A stretch of 64,000 nt of DNA from Aplidium turbinatum (taxonomy: Eukaryota > Chordata > Ascidiacea > Aplousobranchia > Polyclinidae): positions 18,961,323 through 19,025,322 of the forward strand of contig OU964928.1 of assembly GCA_918807975.1 (NCBI GenBank), read 5' to 3'. Below, piece after piece: positions 27,401 through 42,400 of the stretch. The position numbers and the translations under genes were made by a program. Below the pieces are notes generated by a model. That model did not search any database, was not told the origin of the DNA, and saw nothing but the letters and a program-made list of their open reading frames with translations. Positions within the stretch are counted from its first letter, which is position 1, and every line of letters begins with the position of its first letter.

Positions 27401-30400
27401 CTCAATAATAGCATACAGGATCATTGTGGCTAGGTGCCTGAACTGCTAGGCCAAATGATTAACCAGTTATGTTGTTCGCCTATCCCTACAACACCCAACC
27501 AAGAAAATCTAGTTACTCTCGTAGGCTACTTTTCTTTCATAAAGATGATATTAGCAGCATACGTATTGTCATGAATCAACCAACCACTTCAAGCAAACCG
27601 TTTGCCTAGATTGGGTTTTCTAATCCAGAAATTCATTGCTAGAACATTTATATGTAATGGCAAAGAATAAAACCAAACATAATATTTATGTAAGAGCAAT
27701 CAAGTTATAAAAAAACTGGAAAGCCAAAAGTGCAGCTAATAAACTTATGTTCAGCAAAGGTTTCGACAACTGGATTGTTTTCATCTACAGTGCAGTGCTA
27801 TTAGATGAAAATACAAGATGAAGGCAGTGCAATTAAACTTTCCCAAGCAGGTTTAAACAGGATCTATATAATGTAGGCTGTGCTTCATTTGTTTATTTTT
27901 TCTTTGTATGATCACCGGAAAAAAATTATTCCACAAGCAACAACTACTAACAGCCCGGTAACAGCATTTTCTCCGCACATGGAAAACGAATAAAAATAAA
28001 AATGTTAAAGTTGCCTACCATGATATATTAAAATTCAAAGCTTGCGCGAGTACACATTGATATTCTCAAAATATATTACAAGATCGATAATTCCGATAAA
28101 TACTGGAATATGACGTAAGTGCTGTGTGACGGCGTAATCATACACGGATGCCCAAATTAACATAATATGAAAAAACATCATTCACTCCGCAGAGTGATGC
28201 CATGACTACAGCAACTGCATTGATTGAATGCGGATCTAGCAGTAAAACAACAGAGCAAAACGCATCCTGGTGTTCGGGAGTGTGCCACGGCTTGACACTG
28301 AGCTTCCAGTTGAAGGCCGTTAAATAAACATCTCATGGTTGAAGAGTTGATGAGTTCAAAAAAAAACAAGTACCAACTTTAGTGTATATCCGGCTCGCCG
28401 CAATTCACAAGGATGGCTTCGTCCAGCAGAACATAACTTGCAGTGCAAATACAGTAAAGCTGTCAAGCAATGAACCATTCTTTAGATTTTCTCACTGTAT
28501 TGTAACGTTATTTCAACGTACAAAGTTGAATTTGCCGATTAATTAATCAAACAGATAAGTGGTTTAATGACTCAATTCAAAGGCAGTGCTGTAAATAGGT
28601 TTCTAAGAAGCCTGTGCAATTCAATTCAGCGCGACAGGCTCCTACAGTCGTTCACATCATATTGAATGTGTTGCGGTCTATCGTGGCTGCTTTATTCCCT
28701 GCCACGTTCATTTGCAGCAAACAAAACAACAAAAATAAAACATGGGAAACGAAAAGTACAGTTGAAAATCAAATCGTTTCACCGCTGCCATTTTCTACTG
28801 TCTTCAAAAATATCTTATTAAAACATATACAAGCACCTAGCCTACAACATATAAAAACGCGAAAAATAAACAGCGTTTGACTATATGTCCGACAAAATAA
28901 AAACGCACTACCTACAAAAACTGCAATAAAGTAAGTGATCATAAATGTTCTTTCAGACTTATACGTGACATTAATTCTTTCGTCGTCTTTTTGAAGGATT
29001 TTCTTCAAATTGTTTTCTGACTCGCCGGAAGTAATGAAAAGAGCAGAAATTGAAGGCTCTTCAAAAAACGCCCACTAACAAAAACATACAGTAATGCACG
29101 TTTGTATCTTTTCATTTTACTCAATCGTTTTACTCAATGCAGCATCAAACATCATCAGATTGAAAATTAAGATAATTTGAATTTTAACTTTCTGAGAAAA
29201 GTCTGCACTTTTCCGTCGGATATGTTGCAAAATACTTGCTAAGAATGACATCACAATATCATACTATCAGCCAATGCACCAAGCAGAGCAAAAGTATCAG
29301 AATGAGGCGTTGCGTTTCCTGATAGAAAGTTCTCACTGTTGAATTAAAACAGATGAAAATACAAGCCCTTTCTGTGTAATTAATGCCACTTGAACGAAAG
29401 GTGAATGGCGCTAACCGTATATCAATGAAGGTACTGTTAACCCAAACAGCCTTATACCATCACAAGCTACAAAGGTTCACTGCATGAATCAACCCACTAA
29501 AACTACAGACTACAATACTTACGTAACTAAAAGCGATGTAGTTATACCAGTGATTTTTTGACGTACGTTTTGGCAAAAGCTTTAACCATGCTTTAACATT
29601 GCAATTTGCAGTGTTTTATAAAAACCTAACAATCCGAAAAAAAATGACATTGTTGAAACGAAAAAGTTCAAAATTTGTCCTGTCAAAAAGCAGATTTTAT
29701 TCACCCAATTTTGAAGTGGAAATTATTGAAAAAGTGGGGAGATTCTTGGTTGAAACAACAGCTTAAAATGACAAAAATGAAACTCATCTTTGTTTCAGAA
29801 AGAAACCTATAGGTTCGGCTATTAATGCAACGTCGTGAGACGTTATCTTTATGATGGCAAACATTTTTCTATAGTTTTTACAGATGAAAAAATAGTTTAT
29901 CACTCTCAAGTGAGTAATCTTGAAATCTTTCTACGAAGCATGCGAGTGTTGTATTGAGTGGAAACCATCTGTGAAAGGCCTTGGAGACCCAAGTTTGAAA
30001 AACAACTACGATTCCTTCTAAACAAACATACAGTATGCGATATTTTCCATGCGTCCAGCACAATGTTCCAACTAAAAACAGTGTGTCCTTTGCCAGTAAA
30101 TTACCCTTTTTTAACATCGGTAGATGTTGAATCAACGTTGTAATTTCCAGCAGGAATAGACGAACCGTAACCTGGAGTCTGTCTCCAATTACCCAAATTT
30201 TGTTCACCTTCGTACATTTGTAGAAAATGTAAGTGAAAAATGACGCTTTCTTCCATTTTGAAGCAGTTAACATTTTCTAGATTGCGGCTTTTAAATACCG
30301 ATATTTCTCGCTACGTGATTAATGTGAAAAAGTGATTTAAATCAGCTACGTACAATTATGTACTTCAAAGCTCGTATTGCTTGTCAACGCTACAACTATA

Positions 30401-33400
30401 TAAACAGAAAAAGAAGCTCACACTGAAACAAAAATACGAGACAGACAATGAATTTGAAATTTTCGGCAAACACAAAATTTATTTCTGAATTCTAAACAAT
30501 GGACCGAATCCTTTGATGATGCGACGCCGACGTCGAGAGAGCTTAGTTTCGACGAAGCGGAACCTCTACGTCATCTGGAAAAACCAAAACGCAACCATGC
30601 CGATGTGTTGCCATGGAAACGACTGATCTTTTTGAAGTAACGATGCAAAATTGTGACAAATGTCCGGGAATTTTTCGGGTTAATTTTTAGCAGCTTGAAG
30701 AAATGAACTTTATGAGTAACATGAGACGGTAATGACAGGAAGTTTGAAGTGGAAATAAATGGTTTCATGGAGGAGATGGACCAACCAACAAACAGAAAAT
30801 AATAGGCAAACCATACGAGACCAAAATTAAACTTAGGCATTGAACATAACATTTTTTAAGTTTGTATTTAAGTTTCTCTTTATTTACCCTGACCATGGGT
30901 TTCAACAATTTTTCTCCCAAAACATAAAAGATTTTTTAATATTGCAGGAGTGCATTTTAAAAAGTAGGTTTTGTAGTGCAAAAATCCAAGTAGGTGACAT
31001 TGGTTATGCTGACTTGGTCACGGCTGAGATGTAAGGGAGCAACAAAGTAGCGTACAGTTTTGGTTGATTTTCATAGGCATGTAAGGAGGTAGAGTCATAA
31101 CCATTGTAGGGTGTCTGGGGGCGGAATGGCCCGTTTCGGTGAGTCCGATTCGGTGAGTCCGATCCCTTAACGGGGGATCTTTTCAATTTTTTTTTTTCAA
31201 TTATCGGGTACCGTAGCCTAATTATCATTGCCGTTTAAGGGTTAGGGGTTAAGGTTAGGGGTTAGAAGTTAGGAACTCACCGAATCAGACTCACCGAATC
31301 GGACTCACCGAATCGGACTCACCGAATAGTAGCAGACCCGTCTGGGGGCATGTTCTCCCAGAAAATTTTTGCAAATTTGCCTTAGGTTTTACAGCTTTTC
31401 TTGCAATCTGAGCTTACTTAGCTGATACTTGTTTGAGCTGTTTTGCAAAAAATGAGGCTTGGAACACACCATGAAACCAATGTCTTGATTTTATATCGTC
31501 ATCCGGCATTGCAGAAAAGCGGAGTTGAAGCAACTATGCAGCAGTGTATGCCCTTTAGCGTAAACCTGAACCGCGCTGCAGCCGACGGCATTTTTCTGTT
31601 TCCGGTTGTATTTGCTACATTTAACCATTTTACTCAGGTAATGCCACCTTTATCTGATTTTTATCTGTAGCCTAATACTGAAATAGTCTAAAAAATTCAT
31701 TGTCTACTAAAGGAACAAACACGTTACTAGTGTCAGTAATAACTTACAACTTTCATAATGGGCATATCCCCAGATAGCGACTTTTGTTTTGCATGCAGTT
31801 TTAAACCAGTAGGCCTATGCCTTGGTTCCATGTACGCCGCAGTGTGGTAAAACAGCGGCAAATAGGCAAATTGTATTTTATCAACGCATTCTGAGCTCTC
31901 CTCTGTGAACATCAGCAGGGTTTCCAAACTTAGAAAACGAACAGTGGTTACGAATATTGAAATTAAGAGAGCGAGGAGATTCTGCTACTAACTTTTCAAT
32001 TTCTACGCATAAATTTGCTGTTCCTCAAAGATTTCAGACTTTATCAGAATTGTAAGGCATGCAGTGCATGCACGGAGAATACGCCACTTGAGTAACATCA
32101 ACTTGCAAAAAACCGGAGGTGGAAATGTTCAGATTTATGAAATTTCCAGAGTCAAACGTGGCATAAAATAAAACTGCTCACTCAGCGTCTAATCTTTACT
32201 GGCTAATGTGTGCTGGGCTCTCAGCAGACGTTACAAGCAATAATTTGAGTTGTTTGTAATCGCATCTATTATTTTCGTTTCTATCAGATGAGACTAAGTT
32301 TAAAAATCACCAGCATATGAAAGAGTGTTGACCACGGTGATAGAGATAGCCTTATGTTGCATAAGACAATACTATCTCGCCTCAAACAAATGAGAGGTTT
32401 ACTCGTCTTGCCCGTAGGGTCCATCGCTATTTCTGGGCTATTGTTCGGCTCATAAACATTGTGCTGAGACTATGCTTGTTTGTTAGAACGGCAGCGAGTG
32501 TGTTTACCACAAAAAGATAATCTTTATATGGAAAGTCGCCAGCGTGGCTGAGTGGTGACAAGATCTGACTTGGGTGACGAAGGATATTAGTTCGACGCCC
32601 GTCGGGAGCATGTGGCCAAGGCTTGAAAACAACAAAACCACATCGAGAACTTACAGCATCACACCATCTGCGCTGATGTTCCGCAAATACCTCTTATAAA
32701 GGAATTCAGACAATGACATAAGCGGCACCAAAAAAAATTGCATTAATTTTGCAATAATGATAATTTTCAAAATTTAGGAATAGCTGTTAAAGTCATGCTT
32801 GCATGTTTCGCAGAAGACATCTTATCATTAAGCTGGGAAAGCGGTGGTTAATGAAATCCAAACAACGAGTTTTCATCTTTCAAATGGGCGCAGATCATGG
32901 CCGCAAATGCATATTGTACAGTACACTGTGATCTTCGTATCTTTGTTTTATAAAACTGATAATTTTGAGAAAGATTGGTGTGAAAATAAACTGTTACATG
33001 CAATGATGCAAGTCTTTGTCGTTTAAAGTTCCTTCGCTAGACCAAAGATCGAGGGATTCTGTCCTACACACAAGACAGTCCCATCCCAGACAGCAAATCA
33101 ATCGTTTATTACGTTGGAGACGTTGAATCAATATAAAAAAACAATTGATTTGCTGTCTGGGCAGGATATGAATGCAAGCAGCATAAACCAAAATATTGTT
33201 GTTTCATCTCATGACATAACAGAGAAGCATGAAATAACAGCCTTTTTTGTTACAAGCAACACCGCAACACGTCCACTTTTCGCATTAAAATCCTTTCATT
33301 CAGAGGTCAAAATGAATTTACTGTTAATAGAGTCAACAAAATTTCAAGAATAAAGGCGCGGGGAATATTTGCTTTGCCAGATTTCCTAACCATGTTGACC

Positions 33401-36400
33401 CAGGCTACAAATCAACCGTTTTTTACATTGATTCAACGTCTGCAGACGGAGGAAACCAGCTGACTGAGGAAGCAGTAAAAACAATAATTGTTACATCGAT
33501 TTCGCGTGTCCATACGTTGATTAAATTCTCGTGCTGGCATTAATCTGAGCTAACAGGGTAACCCGGACAACAAAACTTGCCCTTTTTTACATCACTTTAA
33601 CTACGTCAGACGTTGAAATGATGTGGAACAAGAATTTTTTTGTTTCAAAGGAGATGGCTGCCGGTGTGTCACCAGCGGGTCTCATTGCGCAATGAATGTC
33701 GAATATTGACTGAATGTGTGAGACTGAGAGTTACCTTTATAAGGCCATGCAAAGAATTACAAGTCATCCGTCACACATTAAACTAACGCATCGTGACATT
33801 ACATCAACCGACAGCCGAAAGATTTGATACAAAAATGGTGTTCTGATTGAAAAGTTGGGCAAAAAAAACAACAAAAAATGACAAACAACAGTGTCTGATC
33901 TGTTTACATTTTCGAACATTACGCTGAATTAACGTGTAGCGACGTTAGGTGCAGATTAAAACCTCATGAACCATCAGCATGCCTACAGGCGACAGTTGGC
34001 AGGCTGCTGTTGTGACATCACACAATGCGAAAACGTGAACAATTTGCCACCGAATTAGGACAGAAAAAGCTGAGAAATTAGCAACAACTTAACAAGCTGA
34101 TAGAACTAGAGTTCACACGAATAACAATCGAATAGATCGAAATCCAAAATAAGAAGCAATTTCAACTAGGACACAGAGAAATAAGTAAAACCGAGCAACT
34201 GATTCGGCTGTTAATATGCAACTGAAGTAGCCTCTTTCTCAAGAATAGATCAAAGAACTTTCGATGAAGACAAGGTTTAATTATGCAAAACCAGCGGAAC
34301 TGACACTGGTATTTTGCTTTGAAAAAGGTAAGACGTCTCCAATCATCATAGAGATGTGCCAAGCGGCTATGGTCATCTGGAAGATGGTAAATTTGATTGC
34401 GTTAGGCAACATTTTGAATTTTTATTGCTGCTTATATTTGGCAGTAATCTTTGGCTGTAGAACAGAAACATCAAAAAAAAAAATTTCTATGATCGTGACT
34501 TGAACAATGACTAGTCCCTTGAACAATTACCAATCCTCATCTAACACAGAACGTATATATAAAAATACTTTATTTTTCTGACACCTTCTGTCAAAACAAA
34601 GACCCTCGAGTTATCCTGCTCTTCTCTGTATAAAAAAAACTCGCTCAGGCTTCCACATAAGCAAGGACGGTTGGATTGTGTATGAGCTCGTCACGATTAA
34701 TCAAACCCACTTCCTTGAAAGTCTGAGGTTAGTATTCATGTCATCAATAACTGTATCATTTCACCTTTTCGTTACGATACAAGTTGCACCACAAATCACC
34801 TTACAATTGCTGCTGTCTACAACGTAGGTTAAAACGACGTAAAACCAGAAACTTTTATTGGTTGGGAATTCCCCGAACTCCTAAGACAACGATTACTCCG
34901 GAAACGTAATTTAAAAAATATATCATCGTTTTTCCTCAATTTCGGCATCATTTTAAACAAACATAAATAAGATGGACTGCCCACCATACAACGAATATGT
35001 AAAACATAAAACGTTGACACCAGTTAAAAGCGACATAAATCGCCCACACCTGAAACCACCTCTGGTCTATGATCACTGCTGACAAATGACTGTAATAAAC
35101 AATGTATGACGCGACAGCATGAGCTCTTTTACGCGATTTTTTCACAAAGAACGAGTATGCAAATTAGAAACAGATTATTAATCATTGTTGCGGCTCTCAG
35201 TAATACATTTGTAGTAAAGATTCGATTATAAGTTGTTTTATTATTAAAATACAATTGATGCCATGTACGTGATGATGCATTATTGTTAAAGGACCGTACG
35301 CTCATCTTTCAGCCAGATTTAGAAACCCAAAAAGTGCGTCTCAAATATATACATTGCAAACCAGTCAGATAAAGCTCTTTTTATTGTCACTTTGAAAACT
35401 TGATAAATCAAGCAATCAACAACAAAAAAACAGTTTGGCTGAAGCTTTGATTCAGCGGCTAACTAAGCTCATTAAAACTCTACACATTTAGGAAGTTCTA
35501 TCTACAATTGAATCTTTGTTCAATGTGAGTATGGTGAAAATGCCTGCTGTAACTGCATATAGAACATGAGCAATTAAGAACACCAGCGCTACGTGCCTGT
35601 TAAAAATAACATGGAAACACTGCCTTTCTTCCAGTTGTCATCAAACATCTCAAACTGTTCCAAGAATTATAATAAGCAGTAAGCACTGTCTATCTGCATA
35701 CTTGAAATCACGCAACCTTTCAACTTCAACATTTCATTACCAAATAAATTCAATAAGTTCAAAATATGAAGATTTCACGAATACATAATTTTTTCTCATA
35801 CGAAATACAATGAGTGCCTTTGGTCACTTCAGCATAATCCTAAATTGTGGTCAACTAATTGAAACATGCTGTGACTAGTAACCTGAATCAACAGCGCCTT
35901 GAGTTTTCACCTGAAGTGTACCTTTGCTTTAGAAGTATATTTATCCAGTCTTTCAAGCGAACTATTAGTCAGGGTAGCAGCCAATGCTGAAATCGGAATC
36001 TCAGTGAAAGCGTCAAAAGAGCGTTTCTCCTTGTTGTGTGAATATGACGTAGGCTGCAGTACATATGGCTACAGCAGATATTTAAACGAAACCACGAAAT
36101 GTCAATACAGGTCCGGTGAAGTCAAGCAGCCTGAACAACGACAAACCAGTTCTTTTTTTACAATGGTTCAACGTTTGCAGACGTTGAACCAATGTAAAAA
36201 AGATATTTGGTGGCTGAGATGTTGCGGTGTGTGACTACGGTACTTCTTTTTGACAAATGATGGATTAGGTAGAATACCTTGAGGAAAAAACTTTTTTTTT
36301 TGAGGAAAAAAAGATGTAGGCTACTGCTGCGATCAAAATCGGTATATTTGACAAAATTATACAAACGTCATTCCAAATTCCGCAATGGAAAACAAGAAGC

Positions 36401-39400
36401 TTGCCTGTTTCTTTTGCGTTGATCATCAGATGTCACTTGGTCTTCGTTTGCAGATACCTTGCCTGGGATAGCGTCAAAGCAACGGAAATAGCAAATAACT
36501 GGTGGTCCAAAATATTATGATGTCTTTTGAGCTAATAGCTTTTCTAGCCTGGCCAAATTGATGTCGACGACACAAAACTAGCAGGCTGATGTGGGCTAGC
36601 ATACACTACAGGGTTTACATGTGGTGTGCCTTGTTGTCGACGTTTACGGTCAATGACTTTTTCAAGTAATACAATTACATCATGCCTTTTATGGTGGCAA
36701 AGGCAGAGGCCTTCTATTACTGCGGAACTAGATGATTAGATGCCGTACATTTGCAAGCGCCAGGTAATGATTAAATGCATGCGACGAAAATAATATGTTA
36801 CCTTGAAACAGAACAGAAAAAAAACAGCAATAGACCAAACTAATACAGGCTTTGAAAATTCCAGTTTCTTATTAAACCAAACCAGATTTTGGTTTGTATT
36901 ATAGCCGTACATTCTTGGTTAGACTTGGCGATGTTGTGATCAACTAATTAAAGGTTTCCGATTTTTACAAGAAACAGATACCCATGAAAGAAACTACATG
37001 CTTTGCGAAACAAAAATACGACAAAAATAAAAGCTGGTAGGCACACTTCAGGACAACTTGATTCTACAGTATTGAGTGTTGGAACAACATTCATTCGACC
37101 GACGAAACTTAAGCTGATAAAAAAACAAATAGGCTACAAGTCAAAGAAATGCTGGCGCCGTTGTCAGAGTCAGCTGTGGGATAACGCAGCCAGCAAATCA
37201 GTCGTTTTGACATTGATTAATCGTTTGCAGACATCTAATTTGTTAGCTGACGTCTAATCATCAGACGACACTGCGAGTCTGCTACTGCTCAAACACAGCG
37301 ACATTCTTCAAGGGAGCAGGGAGATGGAAAGAGGCACTTAATACAGCAACAAAATGTAAAGAAAAAGAACAAACCACACAACAATGTCAATGAAGCCACA
37401 TGCAAAATGTACTTTGCAGGTCTACTTTCGTAACATATGCAGAAACCCTTGATCCAATAAAGTTAAAGCGGATGTATTTTTAACATCCACTGCGCAGCGT
37501 TGACAGTTGCTAAAATTGGAAAAGGTCGCAAACAATTGAAGAATGAGGTAATTGCAACGTGACTAAGACACAAATTACTGCTTTAAATTTTTAGAAAAAG
37601 GGGCATATAAGTAAATTTCGCTCAGCTTTGCATTAAGGCACCGCACTTTAAATGCTAATAATTTATCTCTCCACAACAATGCAAATTATTAAGCAACTGT
37701 GAAGAAAACACACACTGTCAGCCAGACAGCAATTTTGCTATCTGGACAGTGAGCAGTAATCCCATTGGGATTAAGATAAGCTTTAAGGCAGCATTGGGGT
37801 GCTGTGTTCATTTTCATGTTAATGAAAAACCAGCTTCAGTATCACGATATGATTCGGAATTGGCAGATTACGTTCGCAATTAAATCCCTCAAGCGTGATT
37901 TCTAGTTGTTTGCATGCAGACTACATTATCAGAGGATGAAACTACACTTCCTAAACGGGTGATGACAAACCTGATTTGGGATCTCCCAGGTGGCAAAGCT
38001 GTACTTTTTACATTCATTCAACGTATGCAGACGTCTGATCAGTGTAAAAATGGACGGACTTACCAGACCAGGTAACACATTAGGATATTACTCTCAAAGA
38101 AAAAGGTACCGAATTCGGCTTCGAAGTTTAACAATGGTACTAGTGACAGGAAAAATGAGAAAAGGAAGACCAAAGAAACGTGGGATGACACCGTGAAAAA
38201 TGACATGACAAAAAGTTCTAAACCTGAATACTGAAAAGTTTGGGTGTTCATCAGGACAATTATCGTTTCTAGCACTAGTTGCAACGTTCATCTGATGAAA
38301 GTGAAAGCAACAATAAACAGGTTGGTTTATTGCTTCACTGACGTTTCGCGCACCATGACAATGCACATCCTCAGAGCGAATAACATACAAAGAAGATGCC
38401 AACGATAGAGGGAGATGGACGATTCGCTGCAGACAACTGGTCGACCCTGATGTTTTGGGATCGGATGGAGCGGATGGAGATCGATGATGACTAAGGTGCA
38501 ATCTATTTATGGTAATTCAATACAAAATACACAATAAAGCTAATAACACCCCCAGACAACAAGATCCGTCATGTCTGCTTTTGATTAAGGGCCAAATTTC
38601 TACACCTAGCAAACTACGTGAACTAAAATGCTGCATTGTAACATTGTAAAAATTAGATAAAACTTAAATGTTTGCAGTAAAAGGCAGCAAAACAGCATAG
38701 TACTGATAGATACAAGGGTCTGCTACTATTCGGTGAGTCCGATTCGGTGAGTCTGATTCGGTGAGTTCCTAACCTCTAACCCAGGGGCGGGCAACTTCTT
38801 CATTCGGCGGGCCTGATACGGAAAATAAAATACTTGGCGGGCCGGATTCATGAATCGCGACATTAATCGCGTATTTATCTACCTAGACAAGGAATAAATC
38901 GTGTGTAATGTAAACTTTAAGTTTAAAGCATAGTGACCAAAAACAGTATTTAATGAATTTATCAACAATTAACGTAATGTACTTCAATAGCTGCTGAAGT
39001 CAAATGAGACATCTGTGGTCGATCAAGGTTGTTAAGTTCTTTGAACTCTGGCTGCATGTCGGACGTCGAAACCCTAAGTAAAGGCTGCACGTAAACATCA
39101 GTGAGATTGGATCGCAGCTTTGTCTTGTTAATGTTCATGGTCGAAAACGTTTGCTAGCAAATTTATGTAGACCCGAACGGAACAAATAGTTTCATGGCCA
39201 TCTTCCTCAGGTTGGCAAACTTGGACTCATTCGGTGACTCAGAAAATTTGTCAATGCTTTTAGATTGGAATATCTCTTTCAGGGTAGAGTCACACTGCAA
39301 ATCAATCAATTCCAGCTGTAGAGCAAAAAACTAAAGAATAACTGACAGTCACTATTATTTTACGTAGTAAGCAAGTAGTGGGAATTTGCGGCAGAGTGTG

Positions 39401-42400
39401 GCTGCGGGCCACATTATCATGTAAAGACCGGAAACTGTCTGCGGGCCGCTCATAATCCTGTCGCGGGCCGTATGTTGCCCGCCCCTGCTCTAACCCCTAA
39501 CCCTTAACCCTAAAACAGCAATGATAATTAGGCTACGGTACCCGATAATTAAAAAAAAAAAAATTAAAAAAATCACTGAATAGGGATCGGACTCACCAAA
39601 TCGGACTCACCGAATCGGACTCAACGAAACGGGCCATTCCGAGATACAACACTGCAGTAAACTTGGGCTGACTGCCGGTAGGCTTGGCTATGGGAAGCTC
39701 TTGGTGCCATCACTCAAAAGCGACTTAACGGCTCGACAAAACAGCTGATTTTCAACATTAAGACGATTTAATTATACATACCACAAATATTCAAAGTCTG
39801 TCGCACATTCAGCTAACATCAAAATGGCGTCAGTTATGAATAACAACTCCTTGCAAGGTCTTCAAGTCACGTAGTACGAAAAATAACGTATTCTTTCGCT
39901 GGGGTAGACGTTTGATTTGGCATTCCTTTTTTATCAGCGGAAAATCTACCTTCTAAGTTAAGTTTTAAATGTACCGTACTGATTACAAATGAAGTATATT
40001 ATATATCTTTGTGACCAATGTCAGACTAATCTTGAAATTGGAAAATTTTTAAGTTATATAAATTAATTTATAATCTTTACAAGTTTGTTTTTCTATGTAC
40101 ATGCATCGTTGCCTGGGTACATATCAAACGAATGACAGCAAATCACAAATATTAACTGCCGGTTTTATAGTCAGTGACATTGGCGAAGTAGACCCACGCT
40201 GACCTCCAACAAGAGGCTGTTGAGCACAAACCTCAAAATTTCACTGACGTAATAGTTGTAAATTATGTTCTATAAAGAGTGCTGAAGTAAATTCTGGTTC
40301 TTCAAAAAAAAGCTGCATTAGATGTTGAAAGTTCTGTATTACAGCAGTAGTTTTGTAAATGTGCAGGATGTTGTTTCTCACAAAGAAAATGCAGTTCTTT
40401 TTCAGTTTACCTACTACGACTGTCGCGGTTCAGTGGCAGTTTTGAATAGATCTGGACGTTATTATTTACCGTTTGGAAACATGATACATCCAAAGGTGGT
40501 TCAGAATAGCAAATTCAAATCTACGTTGAAACCGGTGCTCGTTGATGAGTTTGAAACAAGGTAGTTATGCTGAACAGGTAGGCCATCATCCTTACCTACA
40601 AACAATGCTTCATTGCCGTTCTAATAACGGCGCCCCAGAGTACTCTTTATGAAACGGTTCCCGTACATTCACACTGTGTGAAAATGCGATGTCATGTTTA
40701 CTGGTAAACAACTGTGTGCATTTCCACACAAACTTGCTTTATCTCATGCAATCCTGTCAACAAAGTAAGTTAAATAACATGAAAGGCACCAACGTGTCAC
40801 TTTACAGTTAGACTTTACGGCCTTCACTTTTCAGCAGTTTCGGACATAGTAGGTTAGGCTACGATTAAAAAGTTGTGTGGCCCGAAAGCTCATGTGTAAT
40901 TGACAAAGTGGCCCGAGACTGCAAAAAGGTTCGTCACTCCTGATTTAAACAAAGACTGTTGTAAGTTCTTGTAAGTAATGACAACTATACAAGTTGCATT
41001 GAACTAAGAAGAATGCCTGTGCTTGCGGTTTGAATAGAATCGAAAAACGTTAACGGACAACTTGACAGCAAGGAAAAAACCTGGTGCTGTGAGAAGAAAT
41101 GGAGGGGTGTTGTGTGTTGATTCAACAAAAAGGTTCATTCGGTCGCTGAGCGAACGCGAAAACGTGTTTCAAGATCACTAAAGTGACAAGACCACCCACA
41201 GTAACCTGACTAACTTTCAACTGCCTTTGATTCAGAAAATATACTAAGAACGCACCACAGATGAGAGAAATGCCAGAGGGGTTACATAACCCTATTTCTG
41301 ATGTGTGACCAGCAACTACACTCGTTTAATGTACATTTTACAAGTTTTAACAAACAAAATATTTGTACGAATGACGCAATTAGATGTAATAAACAGCATG
41401 TATAAGACACTTCATTTTTATTATCCTGTCAGTAAAATTATCCTACAACAATGATCTAAACAAAGTTTACAATGGTTTACAAAAGTCAAAAGAATAAAAA
41501 AATGGCTGCTTAATTCTTAGCATCAAATGAGATTTCGCGCAGGCTACATGAGTTCACGCTCGATTGAGCAAGAAATGACTTAATTCAATTTTGAATTTCA
41601 AACCGGGGGTAAAGTAAAGTTGAAAGTATATGAGTTAGTTCATGAAAACCTTAGATACGGTATTTTCGATTCACTGCCTGACTTGCCTAATTACTGGTTG
41701 ATTTCGTCACTAACTTGCTCTAGCATAAAACCTCCAACATATCCACCGAACATTTCAAGCAACTCTTATAAATCCATTGCACTCTCATAAAAATGTGATG
41801 ACGTCAGATTGATTGACATCACTCTGACGTCAGATTGATTGACATCATTGACATCACATCACAGATTGACATCAATCTGACGTCATCACATCATCACATA
41901 AAAATTACCGATTATAGTCAAAACGTTGTCTCAAATGACAACACCGGCTTCAACTGCGCGTTGTTTGATGAAAGTTATCTATGTATCTTGCATACCGGTT
42001 ACTTTAAAGAAAATGCGACTTTGTAACAATGGGCTGTTGACAGTAATTCTGACGCTTTAACTTTGGTTACTTTGACGATGAGGCTACTGGCTAGGTATGA
42101 TATTGCAAAATTCATTGCCAAATCTGACTTATCAGCAAGATAGAAATGTCCCATACACTTAACTACAATCCATTGAACACATCAAAAAACAGTGTCATAA
42201 ACAAGTTGTGAAACTATTCACGTAATTACAGGCAAATTCCATAAAAAAAGAAAAAATAAATCAACACGACATTATACAATTTATTCAAATCGAAAATAAA
42301 AAGTTTAACCTTTACAACTGAAAATTGAAAACCGTAGAGACAACCCATTCCTCTGAGCCGCAAAGTTACCATCACGAGCAATAATGCACAAATAACCACA

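Noticed and set aside
27128-27433. 101-codon plus-strand frame
   Set aside because: Most of it is a Lys/Asn-rich A-tract; no domain.
38290-38500. Penelope-like coding remnant
   Set aside because: Some strings (TGACGTTTCGCGCACC, CATCCTCAGAG) recall such elements, but no reading frame supports it.
40322-40564. 80-codon plus-strand frame in AFF intron 1
   Set aside because: No motif, no splice context and no similarity I recognise; the length is within chance for this composition.
40870-40945. Second hAT element ending TTCGTCACTCCTG
   Set aside because: A typical right end, but no matching left end or duplication was found; left as an unassigned fragment.
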